From Phoronis ovalis (lineage: Eukaryota; Phoronida; Phoronidae): a stretch of DNA of 12,165 nt. The stretch covers positions 1 to 12,165 of the forward strand of contig JAOXYB010047269.1 of assembly GCA_028565635.1 (NCBI GenBank), in the 5' to 3' direction. Both the position numbers and the translations under genes were made by a program. Shown here piece after piece: positions 1-7,529 of this stretch (position 1 is its first letter; each line of letters starts with the position of its first letter). Under the pieces are notes generated by a model that worked only from the letters and a program-made list of their open reading frames with translations, did not search any database and was not told where the DNA came from.

Positions 1-85
1 AGTTAATATATGCTATTTGATACTGAGTGAATATTTGATACTGGGTTAATATTTGATACTGGGTTAATATTTGATACCAGGTTAA
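1..85. repeat. 18-bp minisatellite, running off the left edge
   Basis: Two identical 18-bp units (tactgggttaatatttga) lie at 39-56 and 57-74. They are preceded by a copy with two changes at 21-38 and followed by a partial, degenerate copy from 75 to about 85. The first 20 bases look like a further diverged copy carrying an insertion, so the array probably extends to the left of the window. No coding potential is seen. This is a simple tandem repeat of unknown function. Confidence 0.85.
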
Positions 86-750
86 AAGGAAATGGTGTAA
101 ACTGAAAAAAGGAAATTTTGACAAGTTATAACTGAATAAGGTTTAAAAGCACCCACAAGGGACTGAGGTCAGTCTAACTATATATGCACATAACAAGTCT
201 AAGCTTTATCAAAAATAGTTATGTTGCTATTTAATCCAAATTGTAAGTAAATTTATCTTCTTTTATGATGAAATATATACAGAAACTTAAAGAAATTAAT
301 CATATAATTAAAATTTTATTATAACTATATTAATTGTTTTAAAGTTTCAAAATAAGCTCAATGTTGACATTAAATAAATAAAATGCCTTGAAAATACTAA
401 ACTTTACCTTAGCTTATGACAATGATGCGAGCTTCTAGGCAGAAGCAAAAACAAAAAAAGGTATGATGACATTTAAAAATAATATTTAATCGTCTTTGAA
501 GAAGTTTGTAAATTGTCCTCTTATCTAACGCCGGAAAAGACTGCTAGTCTTTGAGAATTTTCTGACAATTCACGAGGACATAATGGCGCCGAAATAGACA
601 AATGCTTTCTGTTACAACGGCGGTCCTAGCTAGACAGAGCCATACAGAGTTGATGCCCTCTGATTACTTTTGGGAAGTTTGTGGAAATAAGCCAGTGGTG
701 GTGGCATTACAATTTCCAATACTAATGCATCACTTTCCTTTCCGGACAAT
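86..750. other. Upstream non-coding DNA with no gene seen
   Basis: AT-rich DNA with no long open frame on either strand. The part from about 520 to 720 is visibly less AT-rich than its surroundings and contains CpG-bearing words such as ggcgcc and cggcgg. A 7-bp perfect hairpin (aaagact / agtcttt, triloop gct) lies at 536-552. The composition shift makes 520-720 a candidate for a constrained element, but no motif identifies it. Confidence 0.5.
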
Positions 751-800
751 ATTTAGTTATAATTAGTTATATTTAGTTATATTTAGTTATATTTAGTAAT
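751..800. repeat. 10-bp tandem repeat, five copies
   Basis: The unit atttagttat is repeated five times. Copies 1, 3 and 4 are identical, copy 2 differs at one base (aattagttat) and copy 5 at one base (atttagtaat). It is a short AT-rich minisatellite lying between two less AT-rich non-coding stretches. No function is visible. Confidence 0.9.
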
Positions 801-1176
801 GGTACGCGGAGAAATGTAGTTCAAAGGTTAAAAACTGTGCGGGGCGTATTATTACAATAGCGATTTTGCCATGCATACGGGTAATCATTGAATTATTATT
901 TGAATATTTACGTTCTTAATTGCTAGATACAACAAAGTTAATAATCGAATCAGGGGCGCCTGTGGGTCATAAACTAATTATTTCCTTTCATTGTCATTTA
1001 CTGGCGCTTCCTCATAGCCATACATTCTATAGATTGAATCGGGATAAAAATCATTGATCGTTGCGTTTCACAACAAAACAGATTATATGAGCCTGCAGAT
1101 TCCGTGACGGCGACTTCCATAAAGGTGATTAGTTTAGTTAATGTGAAATTAAGGCACTCGGGAGCATCTTCATTAA
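801..1176. other. Upstream non-coding DNA, mixed composition
   Basis: No open reading frame of note. The stretch from about 930 to 1260 is less AT-rich than its neighbours and carries ggcgcc, tggcgc and cgtgacggcgac words. An inverted pair, gttaatg at 1137-1143 and cattaac at 1171-1177, brackets the approach to the hairpin at 1177-1219. This could be a distal control element of the downstream HAND gene, but that is inference from composition only. Confidence 0.4.
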
Positions 1177-1219
1177 CACGTCGTTATGCCGATATCGTGT
1201 CGATAAGGCATCGACTGTG
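1177..1219. repeat. Strong imperfect hairpin, 17 bp stem
   Basis: The left arm is 1177-1197 and the right arm 1201-1219, with a three-base loop tgt. Pairing blocks from outside in are CAC/GTG, GTCG/CGAC, ATGCC/GGCAT and TATCG/CGATA. They are interrupted by single-base or two-base bulges at 1216, 1184-1185 and 1191-1192/1206. The stem is long and GC-balanced for such an AT-rich region. The loop is too short for a typical microRNA precursor and no Helitron CTRR end follows it. Identity unknown. Confidence 0.7.
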
Positions 1220-2190
1220 GTGGCCAACGTTACATCGTTTTCTATGCTACATTAGCAACGTTTACCATGAAATGTAAGATAAAAATATATTGTATATCAT
1301 AGGAGTTATGCTTAGATGTGGAATATAAATTAGCCAAAGTTCAGATCCTTGCTCCATGCCCTTGTTTCGTTGTCTTGCTAAAATGGTTTAGATTTAATTT
1401 TCTATTTTAGTAGATACAGATAAATATCTTTGTAACAAATTTGGTAAATTTCTATGATGTATAGCCCATGGTAGACTATGATAGAGACTCATTTCCTGTC
1501 GATGTGTATTGTGAATATCCTGTAATTATTGGACCGACGGCATAAAGCTTTTTGTTTGAAGCGGCATTGCTTCTCACTAGGAACATTCTGATTAAAATCT
1601 GAAGCAACTTTTCGCTCCTGTCATTTATCTACTATGTTTTCTCCCGTTAATTACTTGGTAATTGTCCTCGTTACTAAATAACTAGTCTCTAACACAGACT
1701 ATGTATCTTATAAATTTGGTAAATAAATTGTTTTAAAGCTATAAGCTCGCAAAGGCAAAATTTGTTTTAAAATTAATAGACCCATATTATTAATAGATCT
1801 GCTGTATATAGGGATAGACATTTTATGTAGGAATCTAAACTAATATATAAACTCAATTTGGTAGTATTTAACTACTGCATGGTTTTAAGAAAATTTAAAA
1901 TAACTACTAAATAACTGAAGCGGGAACAAACTTCGGATTGTAATTATAATAGGTAAAAGCAAGGGTACGGCGATAGGAAAAACCTCTCACCTATTAGGGC
2001 TGTTTGCTCTTTTTATTAAAAATAAATTTTACTTTCACTGTTGATATTTGTACCGCTTCCACATCAATATAAAGCAAACACATTTTAAACAGCAATAAAA
2101 GTTTTCCGAAAAAGTATCTTTTAATTTTTGAGAATTCATTTATTATACAGATTCCCTGGCCTGGATCTTTAACTAGCAATTTATAAAGTC
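1220..2190. other. Upstream non-coding DNA with no gene seen
   Basis: Mostly very AT-rich DNA, with stops in all frames at short spacing. The longest open stretch is a 70-codon minus-strand frame near 2000-2200, which has no recognisable domain and low-complexity, AT-driven composition, so I do not call it. No RNA gene or mobile element was recognised. Confidence 0.5.
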
Positions 2191-2198
2191 TACTAGTC

Positions 2199-2328
2199 GT
2201 AAACAATATGATAAACGTTTATTGGGCTGTGGTAGAATTGCTATCGGCGACAAGAAGACCATTATACCAGTAAACAATTTATATAAGTTATCTTACACTG
2301 TAAACATTACACGAGAAGAGAGTAAACG
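2199..2328 (+). promoter_or_regulatory. Cluster of forkhead-type sites
   Basis: Three exact GTAAACA words lie on the + strand at 2199-2205, 2270-2276 and 2300-2306. A GTAAACG at 2322-2328 and the 12-bp palindrome ATAAACGTTTAT at 2211-2222 contain related cores. A further ATAAACA is at 2550-2556. GTAAACA/RTAAAYA is the well-known forkhead (FOX) core. Homotypic clustering 400-530 bp before the predicted transcription start of a HAND gene suggests an enhancer or promoter-proximal module. Binding is inferred, because AT-rich DNA produces such words by chance more often than balanced DNA does. Confidence 0.4.
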
Positions 2329-2380
2329 TTACAGAATTGTACAGCAGATACGGCTATTAAAGGATGTTCTACGGCACGGT

Positions 2381-2390
2381 TGATTGACAC
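2381..2390 (+). promoter_or_regulatory. PBX-MEIS/PREP-type site (9 of 10)
   Basis: TGATTGACAC matches the classical PBX-MEIS/PREP composite TGATTGACAG at nine of ten positions. A perfect copy lies 235 bp downstream in the opposite orientation at 2625-2634. The pair supports a real input from TALE homeodomain factors, though this is inferred from motif match alone. Confidence 0.4.
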
Positions 2391-2606
2391 ACGAAAACAG
2401 ACAAATCAGAAAGTTCTTATATTTTGAAGGAAATTAAATTTTGATTAAAAAAATCTTAGATAAGAAGCCAGAAATTTGAGCGCACTGTTACATATTTTCT
2501 GATATTACTGGAGACAGTTTTATCCAAAAAGATCAAATTTCATACACCTATAAACAAACTATTTGAAACACTTCTTATTTTAGAGGGAAATATCTTCCTT
2601 GGCGAC

Positions 2607-2634
2607 ACACCTAATCTCCAAAATCTGTCAATCA
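2607..2634 (-). promoter_or_regulatory. PBX-MEIS/PREP consensus decamer with adjacent T-box core
   Basis: On the minus strand 2625-2634 reads TGATTGACAG, a perfect match to the PBX-MEIS/PREP composite consensus. Thirteen bases away, ACACCT at 2607-2612 is the reverse of AGGTGT, the core of a T-box half site. Both lie about 100-125 bp before the predicted transcription start. What is seen is the exact words; occupancy by TALE or T-box proteins is inference. Confidence 0.45.
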
Positions 2635-2643
2635 TTCGAAAGC

Positions 2644-2735
2644 CACCTGATTGGTCAGTATCTCAGACGGTGTGTACAAGTGATAACAGACCGACTTGTA
2701 TAAAACAGGACTGATGGAGAATTTGAAGACAGTAA
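2644..2735 (+). promoter_or_regulatory. Core promoter of the HAND gene
   Basis: The elements in order are: an E-box CACCTG at 2644-2649, an inverted CCAAT box (ATTGG) at 2650-2654, an NK2-like CAAGTG at 2677-2682 overlapping a GATA site TGATAA at 2681-2686, and a TATA box TATAAAA at 2699-2705. An Inr-like ACAGTA follows, in which A2731 lies 32 bp after the first T of the TATA box. CCAAT and TATA spacing to 2731 (about -80 and -32) is what a focused RNA polymerase II promoter usually shows. I therefore place the start near 2731. The exact start is inferred and needs transcript data. Confidence 0.6.
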
Positions 2736-2836
2736 TATTTTACACTTCGTATGGATTAGCACAGTTATTTAGAGATTTTACAGAACAGTTAAGAATTTAA
2801 TAGAACACTTGTGCGAGAATTATCAAGAGGTGTAAG
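2731..2836 (+). other. Predicted 5' UTR of the HAND gene
   Basis: It runs from the inferred start at about 2731 to the base before the ATG at 2837. It contains one upstream ATG (2751) that is closed after two codons, and an in-frame TAG at 2801-2803 that stops the HAND frame from extending further 5'. The HAND ATG has A at -3 (context aagATGa), which is favourable. No splice acceptor is needed to explain this leader, but an additional upstream non-coding exon cannot be excluded. Confidence 0.5.
2751..2759 (+). other. Minimal upstream ORF (Met-Asp-stop)
   Basis: ATG GAT TAG lies about 20 nt after the predicted cap site and 77 nt before the HAND start codon, out of frame with it. Its context is mixed, with C at -3 and G at +4. 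If the transcript starts near 2731, it could mildly reduce or tune translation of the main frame. Such a short uORF also arises easily by chance. Confidence 0.35.
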
Positions 2837-3436
2837 ATGAGTCTAGTAGGTACTGGTTTTCCTCAGCCGGCGTATCACCATCATGAATTTAGTTATTATC
2901 ACCCGTCGAACCATTATCAAGAACCAGTCGGCGAGCAGCCCGGGCAATCTTACTTTTCGCAGACTCCATCGAGCTGGATGTTTAACTCCACGACGAATCA
3001 CGGAAGTCAAGTTAATGGTTTAAATTGTAATCCTGGTTTGGATATCGTAGGAGCAGGCATGTCTCCGGATCAGTATAGTTTATGTAGTGGAACGCCGTCC
3101 CCGGATTACACTCACCAAGGACTATCTCCTATGCCTTTACATGAACTGGGAATTCATTATGATCCTGTTCAGTTTCCAATTAGAACAGTAAAACGCAAAG
3201 GTACCAACAACAAAAAAGAAAGGCGAAGAACGCTGAGTATAAACTCTGCTTTTACGCAGTTAAGAGGTTGCATACCAAACGTACCGTCAGATACTAAACT
3301 TTCAAAAATAAAAACATTAAAACTTGCTACAAGTTATATTGTGTATCTGACAGATGTATTATCAAAAGACGATCCAGACATGGGCGAATTTAAAGCTGAA
3401 ATTAAGAAAATTGAACGAAAAAAACACGTCGACCCT
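2837..3436 (+). CDS. Hand: HAND-family bHLH transcription factor, exon 1 (residues 1-200)
   Basis: HAND proteins are nuclear bHLH factors that pair with E-proteins, bind E-boxes and act in heart, mesoderm and neural development. Residues 1-5 (MSLVG) and the following His/Tyr-rich stretch (Y13-HHH-16) match the vertebrate HAND amino terminus. A Ser/Pro-rich segment around 75-98 includes MSPDQYS. The bHLH spans about 117-175: basic region 117-131 with KKERRR and the E-box-contacting Glu128, helix 1 about 132-146, a loop with [16 protein letters not shown], and helix 2 to about 175. EFKAEIKK follows at 184-191. Thr132 and Ser134 match the phospho-regulated Thr/Ser of vertebrate HAND helix 1. ATG 2837 is the first Met after the in-frame stop at 2801. 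The exon ends exactly at codon 200, before a GTAAGTAT donor. The reading frame continues 22 codons into the intron to 3505, but those residues are hydrophobic and unlike HAND. Confidence 0.95.
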
Positions 3437-4710
3437 GTAAGTATAGTTCTAGTATTATCCAGTGTGGATACATTTGCGATTCTGTCCATAGTTACACAGC
3501 TTTAAGTAATTAACAGGAAATTAAAATGAGGCGGCTATTTAAAAATTCAACACATTGAAAGTCAGCAATAAAAGTTACGTAACTTTAGGAGACAGGTTCT
3601 AATAGTTCCTTTGTTCCATTATTTGTAAGTAATTACAAACACAACGTAAAAAGACCGAAAGTAATAGTCAAAATTTATAAATGCGTCATTTTTTTTTTAT
3701 AACTAACATATGTGACTCATAAAACAGGGTTGAGTCAGATACTACATTTCTCTAGCTGAATTTATTTACAGTTTAAACTTACTAAAGATTTTTAAATACC
3801 AGTACGTGCATTATCAATAATCACCAGAGATCATTTATAGTATTTTCAAAGGATTTTAAACTTTAGCAGGTGGGCTATGTCATTTTCATTATAAACAATT
3901 TGTCCTCAATTTTACAGAATAATTAATTCTTTAATGGCTAGCTTGGTTTCTCTTTTAATTCATTGAAATGTGTCATTTAGGGTGGAACATAAAAGTGTAT
4001 CAGTCCGCCATAAAGATTTAATCTATTGGTATTGTGAAGATAAAACACGTTCTTTATTCTCCCAAGAATAGCTTATCTTTTTTTTAAAAATTTGATCATG
4101 CGAAGTAGGGCAAATCAAACAAAATCATTTTTTAAATTTACTTTAAGGTTCAAATATTCAGCTGAAGTTGTAATGTTATATACTAGAAAAAAACAAGGAG
4201 GATAAAATAACAAAATATAATTGCATGTATCACACATTTCGGAAGTGCAAAAAAATAATATAAAACGTGTTTTAAAAACACTGTAAATTTTTAGATCTGT
4301 TCTCTGTGAAGTGAGAATGAACATAATATATTTGTACTCCTAAAAAACAATAAATGTTTTCGTATTGTTAAATTAATCGTATCACAAAGTTAGACAATTT
4401 GCTATTTTGTCACTAAAATATTTCAGAGGCGATCCCCAAAGTCTTAGTGTCAAACTTTAGACGAAGGATTTGGCTTTACTTTTGTGGCGACAATATTTTC
4501 TAATCAGTCTAGGAACCATGTTTTAATCATATATCTAATCACTGACAGTTTCTAAATACTGAAAATTGAATCTACCAGTAATTAAAATATCTTGTAGTAA
4601 CAGGAAAATTCTAAATTATTTGATTACATTTTGACACGAAAGTAGAAGTTATTACTGTATCACAATACCTACACACGAAGTTGGGCACTGTGCTATAAAA
4701 CGCTTTTTGA

Positions 4711-4728
4711 AATTGTGCGCGCTCAATT
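4711..4728. repeat. 18-bp near-perfect palindrome with GC core
   Basis: AATTG-T-GCGCGC-T-CAATT is symmetric except for the T/T positions at 4716 and 4723. A GCGCGC core is unusual in this AT-rich intron. It could be a binding site for a dimeric factor, but I do not recognise a known one. Confidence 0.5.
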
Positions 4729-5818
4729 AACCCTGATGTAAATTTGGTAGTAAATTTTTAAAAGGGCTCGATTTGTTATCTTGGAAACACACTGTTTAAG
4801 TCGTAAAATAATACTTTGCCTTCAATACCCTGCACTGCCAAAAGAATTACATTTCAATATAAATTTTGAATTTTATATCGAAAAAAGTCTCTATTGTTAA
4901 TATATTTTATTCATAGATATTAAATTGTTAGGCTAAAATCTGAGATTGTCAACTAAGAAAGGGTTAATGGTGCTAATTTTATTAGCCTATCCACGTCATA
5001 AGTAATAACTTCCATCTTCTGATTATAAACCTAATTAACAGTTCTAATATATTCTTTATAACTTCTTAATACTTTTTCTATAACAATATTTATTTATTAA
5101 AACACAAGTAAAATTATTTTAATGTTATTACCATCCGCTTAAATACGCTTTAATGATGTTGAACCACCCAGTGGAAAATGGTGATTAAATTATACATTCA
5201 AATTACTGGTTGTTCAATCGTTTATATCAAAAAGAATTAGCGTTATAAGCTAATTAAGATATTATAACTCTTGAGATGTCGAGGTCATTAAAGCTATTAA
5301 AGAACTATTATAGCAGAATAAGAAAATATGTTCCTTCTGGAGATAAGATAGCGTAATCGAGGAAAAGATGTGACAACTATATTTTTCAAATTGCAATTAT
5401 TGCGGAATTCCTTTATAACTCGTTTAGTATTCCTGCTTATTAATTGTGTATATTTGTAACACGTGAGCACGATTTAATACCGCTAATAATAGTAATAATT
5501 TTAATAACCTTATTTTAGTAGTTTAGTAAATGAGCTTAACATGTACAATTCTTCATTCTGGACAACTTAAACTTGAATTGATATATAAATCGCATTGAAG
5601 ATAGCAAATTTAAAAAAATGTATACTTAAATCGGGCATGCTATAAATATATTCGGCTAAATATAAAGATACTGATTTTCCGTTTAAAAAATTATTTTCCT
5701 AATAAGAAAATTAGGAATTGTTTGACTGTGTCTGATTTATTTATATTATTCTTAACTATTTACTTATAGGCGGGATATCTCTGGTGTTCTTTAAATACAA
5801 TGAAACGGGATTAACACA

Positions 5819-5844
5819 TTCTCCTTTGTAGAGCAAAGTGAGAA
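5819..5844. repeat. Intronic hairpin, 10 bp stem
   Basis: TTCTC (5819-5823) pairs with GAGAA (5840-5844), and CTTTG (5824-5828) with CAAAG (5834-5838). There is one bulged T at 5839 and a five-base loop. It is too short for a microRNA precursor. No function assigned. Confidence 0.5.
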
Positions 5845-5930
5845 AGGAAAGATTTAGCAGCATTAATTATTTGTAATTTACACTTAAAAGTGATGCAGCT
5901 TTATATTCCTCTTTAAATATTATTTTAACA

Positions 5931-5940
5931 ATTGCGCAAC
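5931..5940. promoter_or_regulatory. C/EBP-type palindromic site in the intron
   Basis: ATTGCGCAAC fits the C/EBP consensus RTTGCGYAAY at every position. It lies about 420 bp before the exon 2 acceptor. Two CpG-containing E-boxes (CACGTG at 5460 and 6009) flank it at a distance, so this part of the intron may hold an enhancer. That is inference from motifs only. Confidence 0.3.
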
Positions 5941-6359
5941 CTACTTTACGTGGTTAGATTAAAGCATAATACCGTATAATTTGCCAGATAGCAGTGGCTT
6001 AGGATGCACACGTGCATACAGTAAAAGATATTTAAAAACATTGCGAGATTTCTTCAATTTAAATAAATGAAAGTATGTTAATTAAATTAAATTAAGATTT
6101 TTTTTTTAATAATTAAATACAGCTCTAGGTAATAGTTAAACTGTTGATAATTCAAGATATAAAAAAACTAATTTTGCATTTAAATAAAATACAAGTGTTT
6201 CGTCTGTCTTACTTTAATATTAAAGTGGGGGAGTCTTTAATTATTCAAATAAAACTGGAAAACTCTAAATAGAATAATGTTGCTTTCTTTATGAATTATC
6301 GTTTCTGTTTAATAATTCTTATTTTTTATTTTTCAATTAATTATGTATTTTTTATTTAG

Positions 6360-6452
6360 GCTAAAGTAGAAGGGACTGAAGCCAAAGACACCAGCAGTAA
6401 GAAAGGCAGAACGGGTTGGCCGCAAGCAGTATGGGCGTCAGAATTAAAATAG
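6360..6452 (+). CDS. Hand: HAND-family bHLH transcription factor, exon 2 (residues 201-230 and stop)
   Basis: After the acceptor AG at 6358-6359 the frame opens with GCT (Ala201) and codes 30 residues before TAG at 6450-6452. Residues 215-230 read KGRTGWPQAVWASELK. This matches the conserved carboxy-terminal tail of vertebrate HAND proteins (KGRTGWPQHVWALELKQ), with Ala for His at 223 and Ser for Leu at 227. The phase-0 junction joins cleanly to exon 1, giving a 230-residue protein. A single short terminal exon carrying only the tail agrees with the two-exon structure of vertebrate HAND genes. Because the exon has no start codon and is only 93 nt, open-reading-frame scans miss it and instead report a spurious minus-strand frame of 125 codons across it. 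The tail's role is not settled from sequence, but its conservation shows constraint. Confidence 0.93.
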   Translation, partial: AKVEGTEAKDTSSKKGRTGWPQAVWASELK

Positions 6453-6854
6453 GAAGCAGTGAAGTATGGAGAAACGGTTGTTGCTCATATCTGTTACAGT
6501 AGACATGAACTGATAAAAAATATGTCATCATTCCGCGGGATTTGAAAAATCGTTGACCATTGTATAAGGATTTTTCCATATGATTTCGGCAGTTGTTGTT
6601 CATTTGAAAACATTTCACACATTCGTAGCTGCTGCCGAAGAAACAGTTAAACGCCATGGAATATTTGAAATCATGTATTTGAAGATGTTTCGTTACAACG
6701 TCATTTTCTGCTTTAAATTTGAACTTGTAACGGAACACAAATCGAGTTGCAATTATCTAGCGTTAACTTATTGTGAAATGACTTCTCTACTCCAAACGAA
6801 AGACTGTTCAGTGCAGTTTTTATGGATAATGTGTCTGGAACTCTCGTGAATAAG

Positions 6855-6915
6855 ATGTCATTGATATATCCGAAGAATTGTTTGGACCTGACGCGAACGA
6901 GGGTATCAATGACAT
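6855..6915 (+). repeat. Perfect 12-bp inverted repeat in the 3' UTR
   Basis: ATGTCATTGATA at 6855-6866 is the exact reverse complement of TATCAATGACAT at 6904-6915, separated by 37 bases. In RNA it would make a 12-bp uninterrupted stem with a large loop, about 400 nt after the stop codon and 70 nt before the first poly(A) signal. A microRNA precursor would need a longer stem, so a cis-acting 3' UTR structure or a dimer binding site are the alternatives. Confidence 0.75.
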
Positions 6916-6984
6916 ATCAGAATAGCTTTGTGTATAACCATGTTATATGGCTGCGGAGGAAAGTTGAATATATGTCAGAGTCTT

Positions 6985-6990
6985 AATAAA
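6985..6990 (+). terminator. Proximal poly(A) signal AATAAA
   Basis: The first canonical AATAAA after the HAND stop codon, 533 nt downstream. A G/T-rich stretch (gttcgatggattatttg) follows within 10-25 nt, which fits a cleavage and polyadenylation site near 7005. Confidence 0.5.
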
Positions 6991-7479
6991 CTTAAGTTCG
7001 ATGGATTATTTGATAATTATAAACCAAGTGCCAACAAGTCACAATAGTGCCAAATTATTTATCATTTTTGAAAGTTATATGTATAACATTATTTCGGCCA
7101 TATTTTTCTAGGTACACTGTGCGTTAACCTTTCTTATATTCAAATCATAAAACGAAGAATTTGACATTTAACCTTAAATCTGTAAGGAGTAGTTTTGATT
7201 GGTTGATAATCCTAAAATAAGTCACATTCTTAATTTTATGTGCCGATATAAAGCGTGTACACAGACTTTTCACAAAACATTTAAGAAAAAGGGAGTTTTA
7301 TGCACTCTACTTCCAAGACTAAAGTTGCTGTGGAATATTGGCCCGTGTTTAATTTTCTAAATCCAGCAGAAAACAAGCCAAATGTGTAATTCCAATTCTT
7401 AATCTCTATTTCCTGCTATTTACCCGTGAGAAGGTTTAAGTAGAAATGTCTTGCCTTATTATACATTATCGTATGAGAT

Positions 7480-7502
7480 GTTTACCAGAATTGTTGGTAA
7501 AC
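7480..7502 (+). repeat. Inverted repeat GTTTACCA / TGGTAAAC
   Basis: A perfect 8-bp inverted repeat around a 7-base spacer. In RNA it would be a short hairpin; in DNA it is a pair of inverted forkhead-like GTAAAC cores. It lies between the two candidate poly(A) signals. Confidence 0.6.
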
Positions 7503-7529
7503 GATCGCGGTCTATGTAGAGAGCTGTAA

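Larger units (their letters stand above)
3437..6359 (+). other. HAND intron (2,923 bp, phase 0)
   Basis: The donor is GTAAGTAT at 3437-3444, a near-perfect U1 match. The acceptor is a pyrimidine-rich run ending tttatttag at 6359, with a plausible branch region around tcaattaat about 25-30 bp upstream. The junction lies between codons 200 and 201. The intron is very AT-rich and has no supported gene; minus-strand open frames near 4115-4324 are low-complexity. It holds a CACGTG E-box at 5460-5465, another at 6009-6014, a C/EBP-type palindrome at 5931-5940, a GC-rich near-palindrome at 4711-4728 and a hairpin at 5819-5844. Confidence 0.9.

Noticed and set aside
615-640. Resemblance of cggtcctagctag to a conserved large-subunit rRNA segment (cggtcctaaggtag)
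   Set aside because: The match is limited to about eight bases in a row and the flanks do not look like rRNA.
1177-1219. Helitron 3' end or microRNA precursor as the identity of the hairpin
   Set aside because: No CTRR follows the stem and there is no insertion signature; the loop is three bases and the whole element only 43 bases, too small for a usual precursor.
1994-2206. 70-codon minus-strand open frame upstream of HAND
   Set aside because: Low-complexity Lys/Phe/Leu/Ile composition typical of AT-rich non-coding DNA, with no domain.
3437-3505. Continuation of the exon 1 frame for 22 codons to a stop at 3503-3505
   Set aside because: It begins at a near-perfect splice donor, encodes a hydrophobic sequence unlike any HAND tail, and the true tail is present at 6360-6452. 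An intron-retention isoform is possible but not supported.
4115-4324. 69-codon minus-strand open frame in the intron
   Set aside because: AT-driven composition, no homology recognised, located wholly within the HAND intron.
6361-6738. 125-codon minus-strand open frame
   Set aside because: It lies opposite exon 2 and the start of the 3' UTR, shows no recognisable domain, and exists because the coding exon lacks stops on the other strand.
6580-6849. 89-codon plus-strand open frame after the HAND stop
   Set aside because: It falls inside the predicted 3' UTR, has no recognised domain and no independent promoter signals; I treat it as chance.
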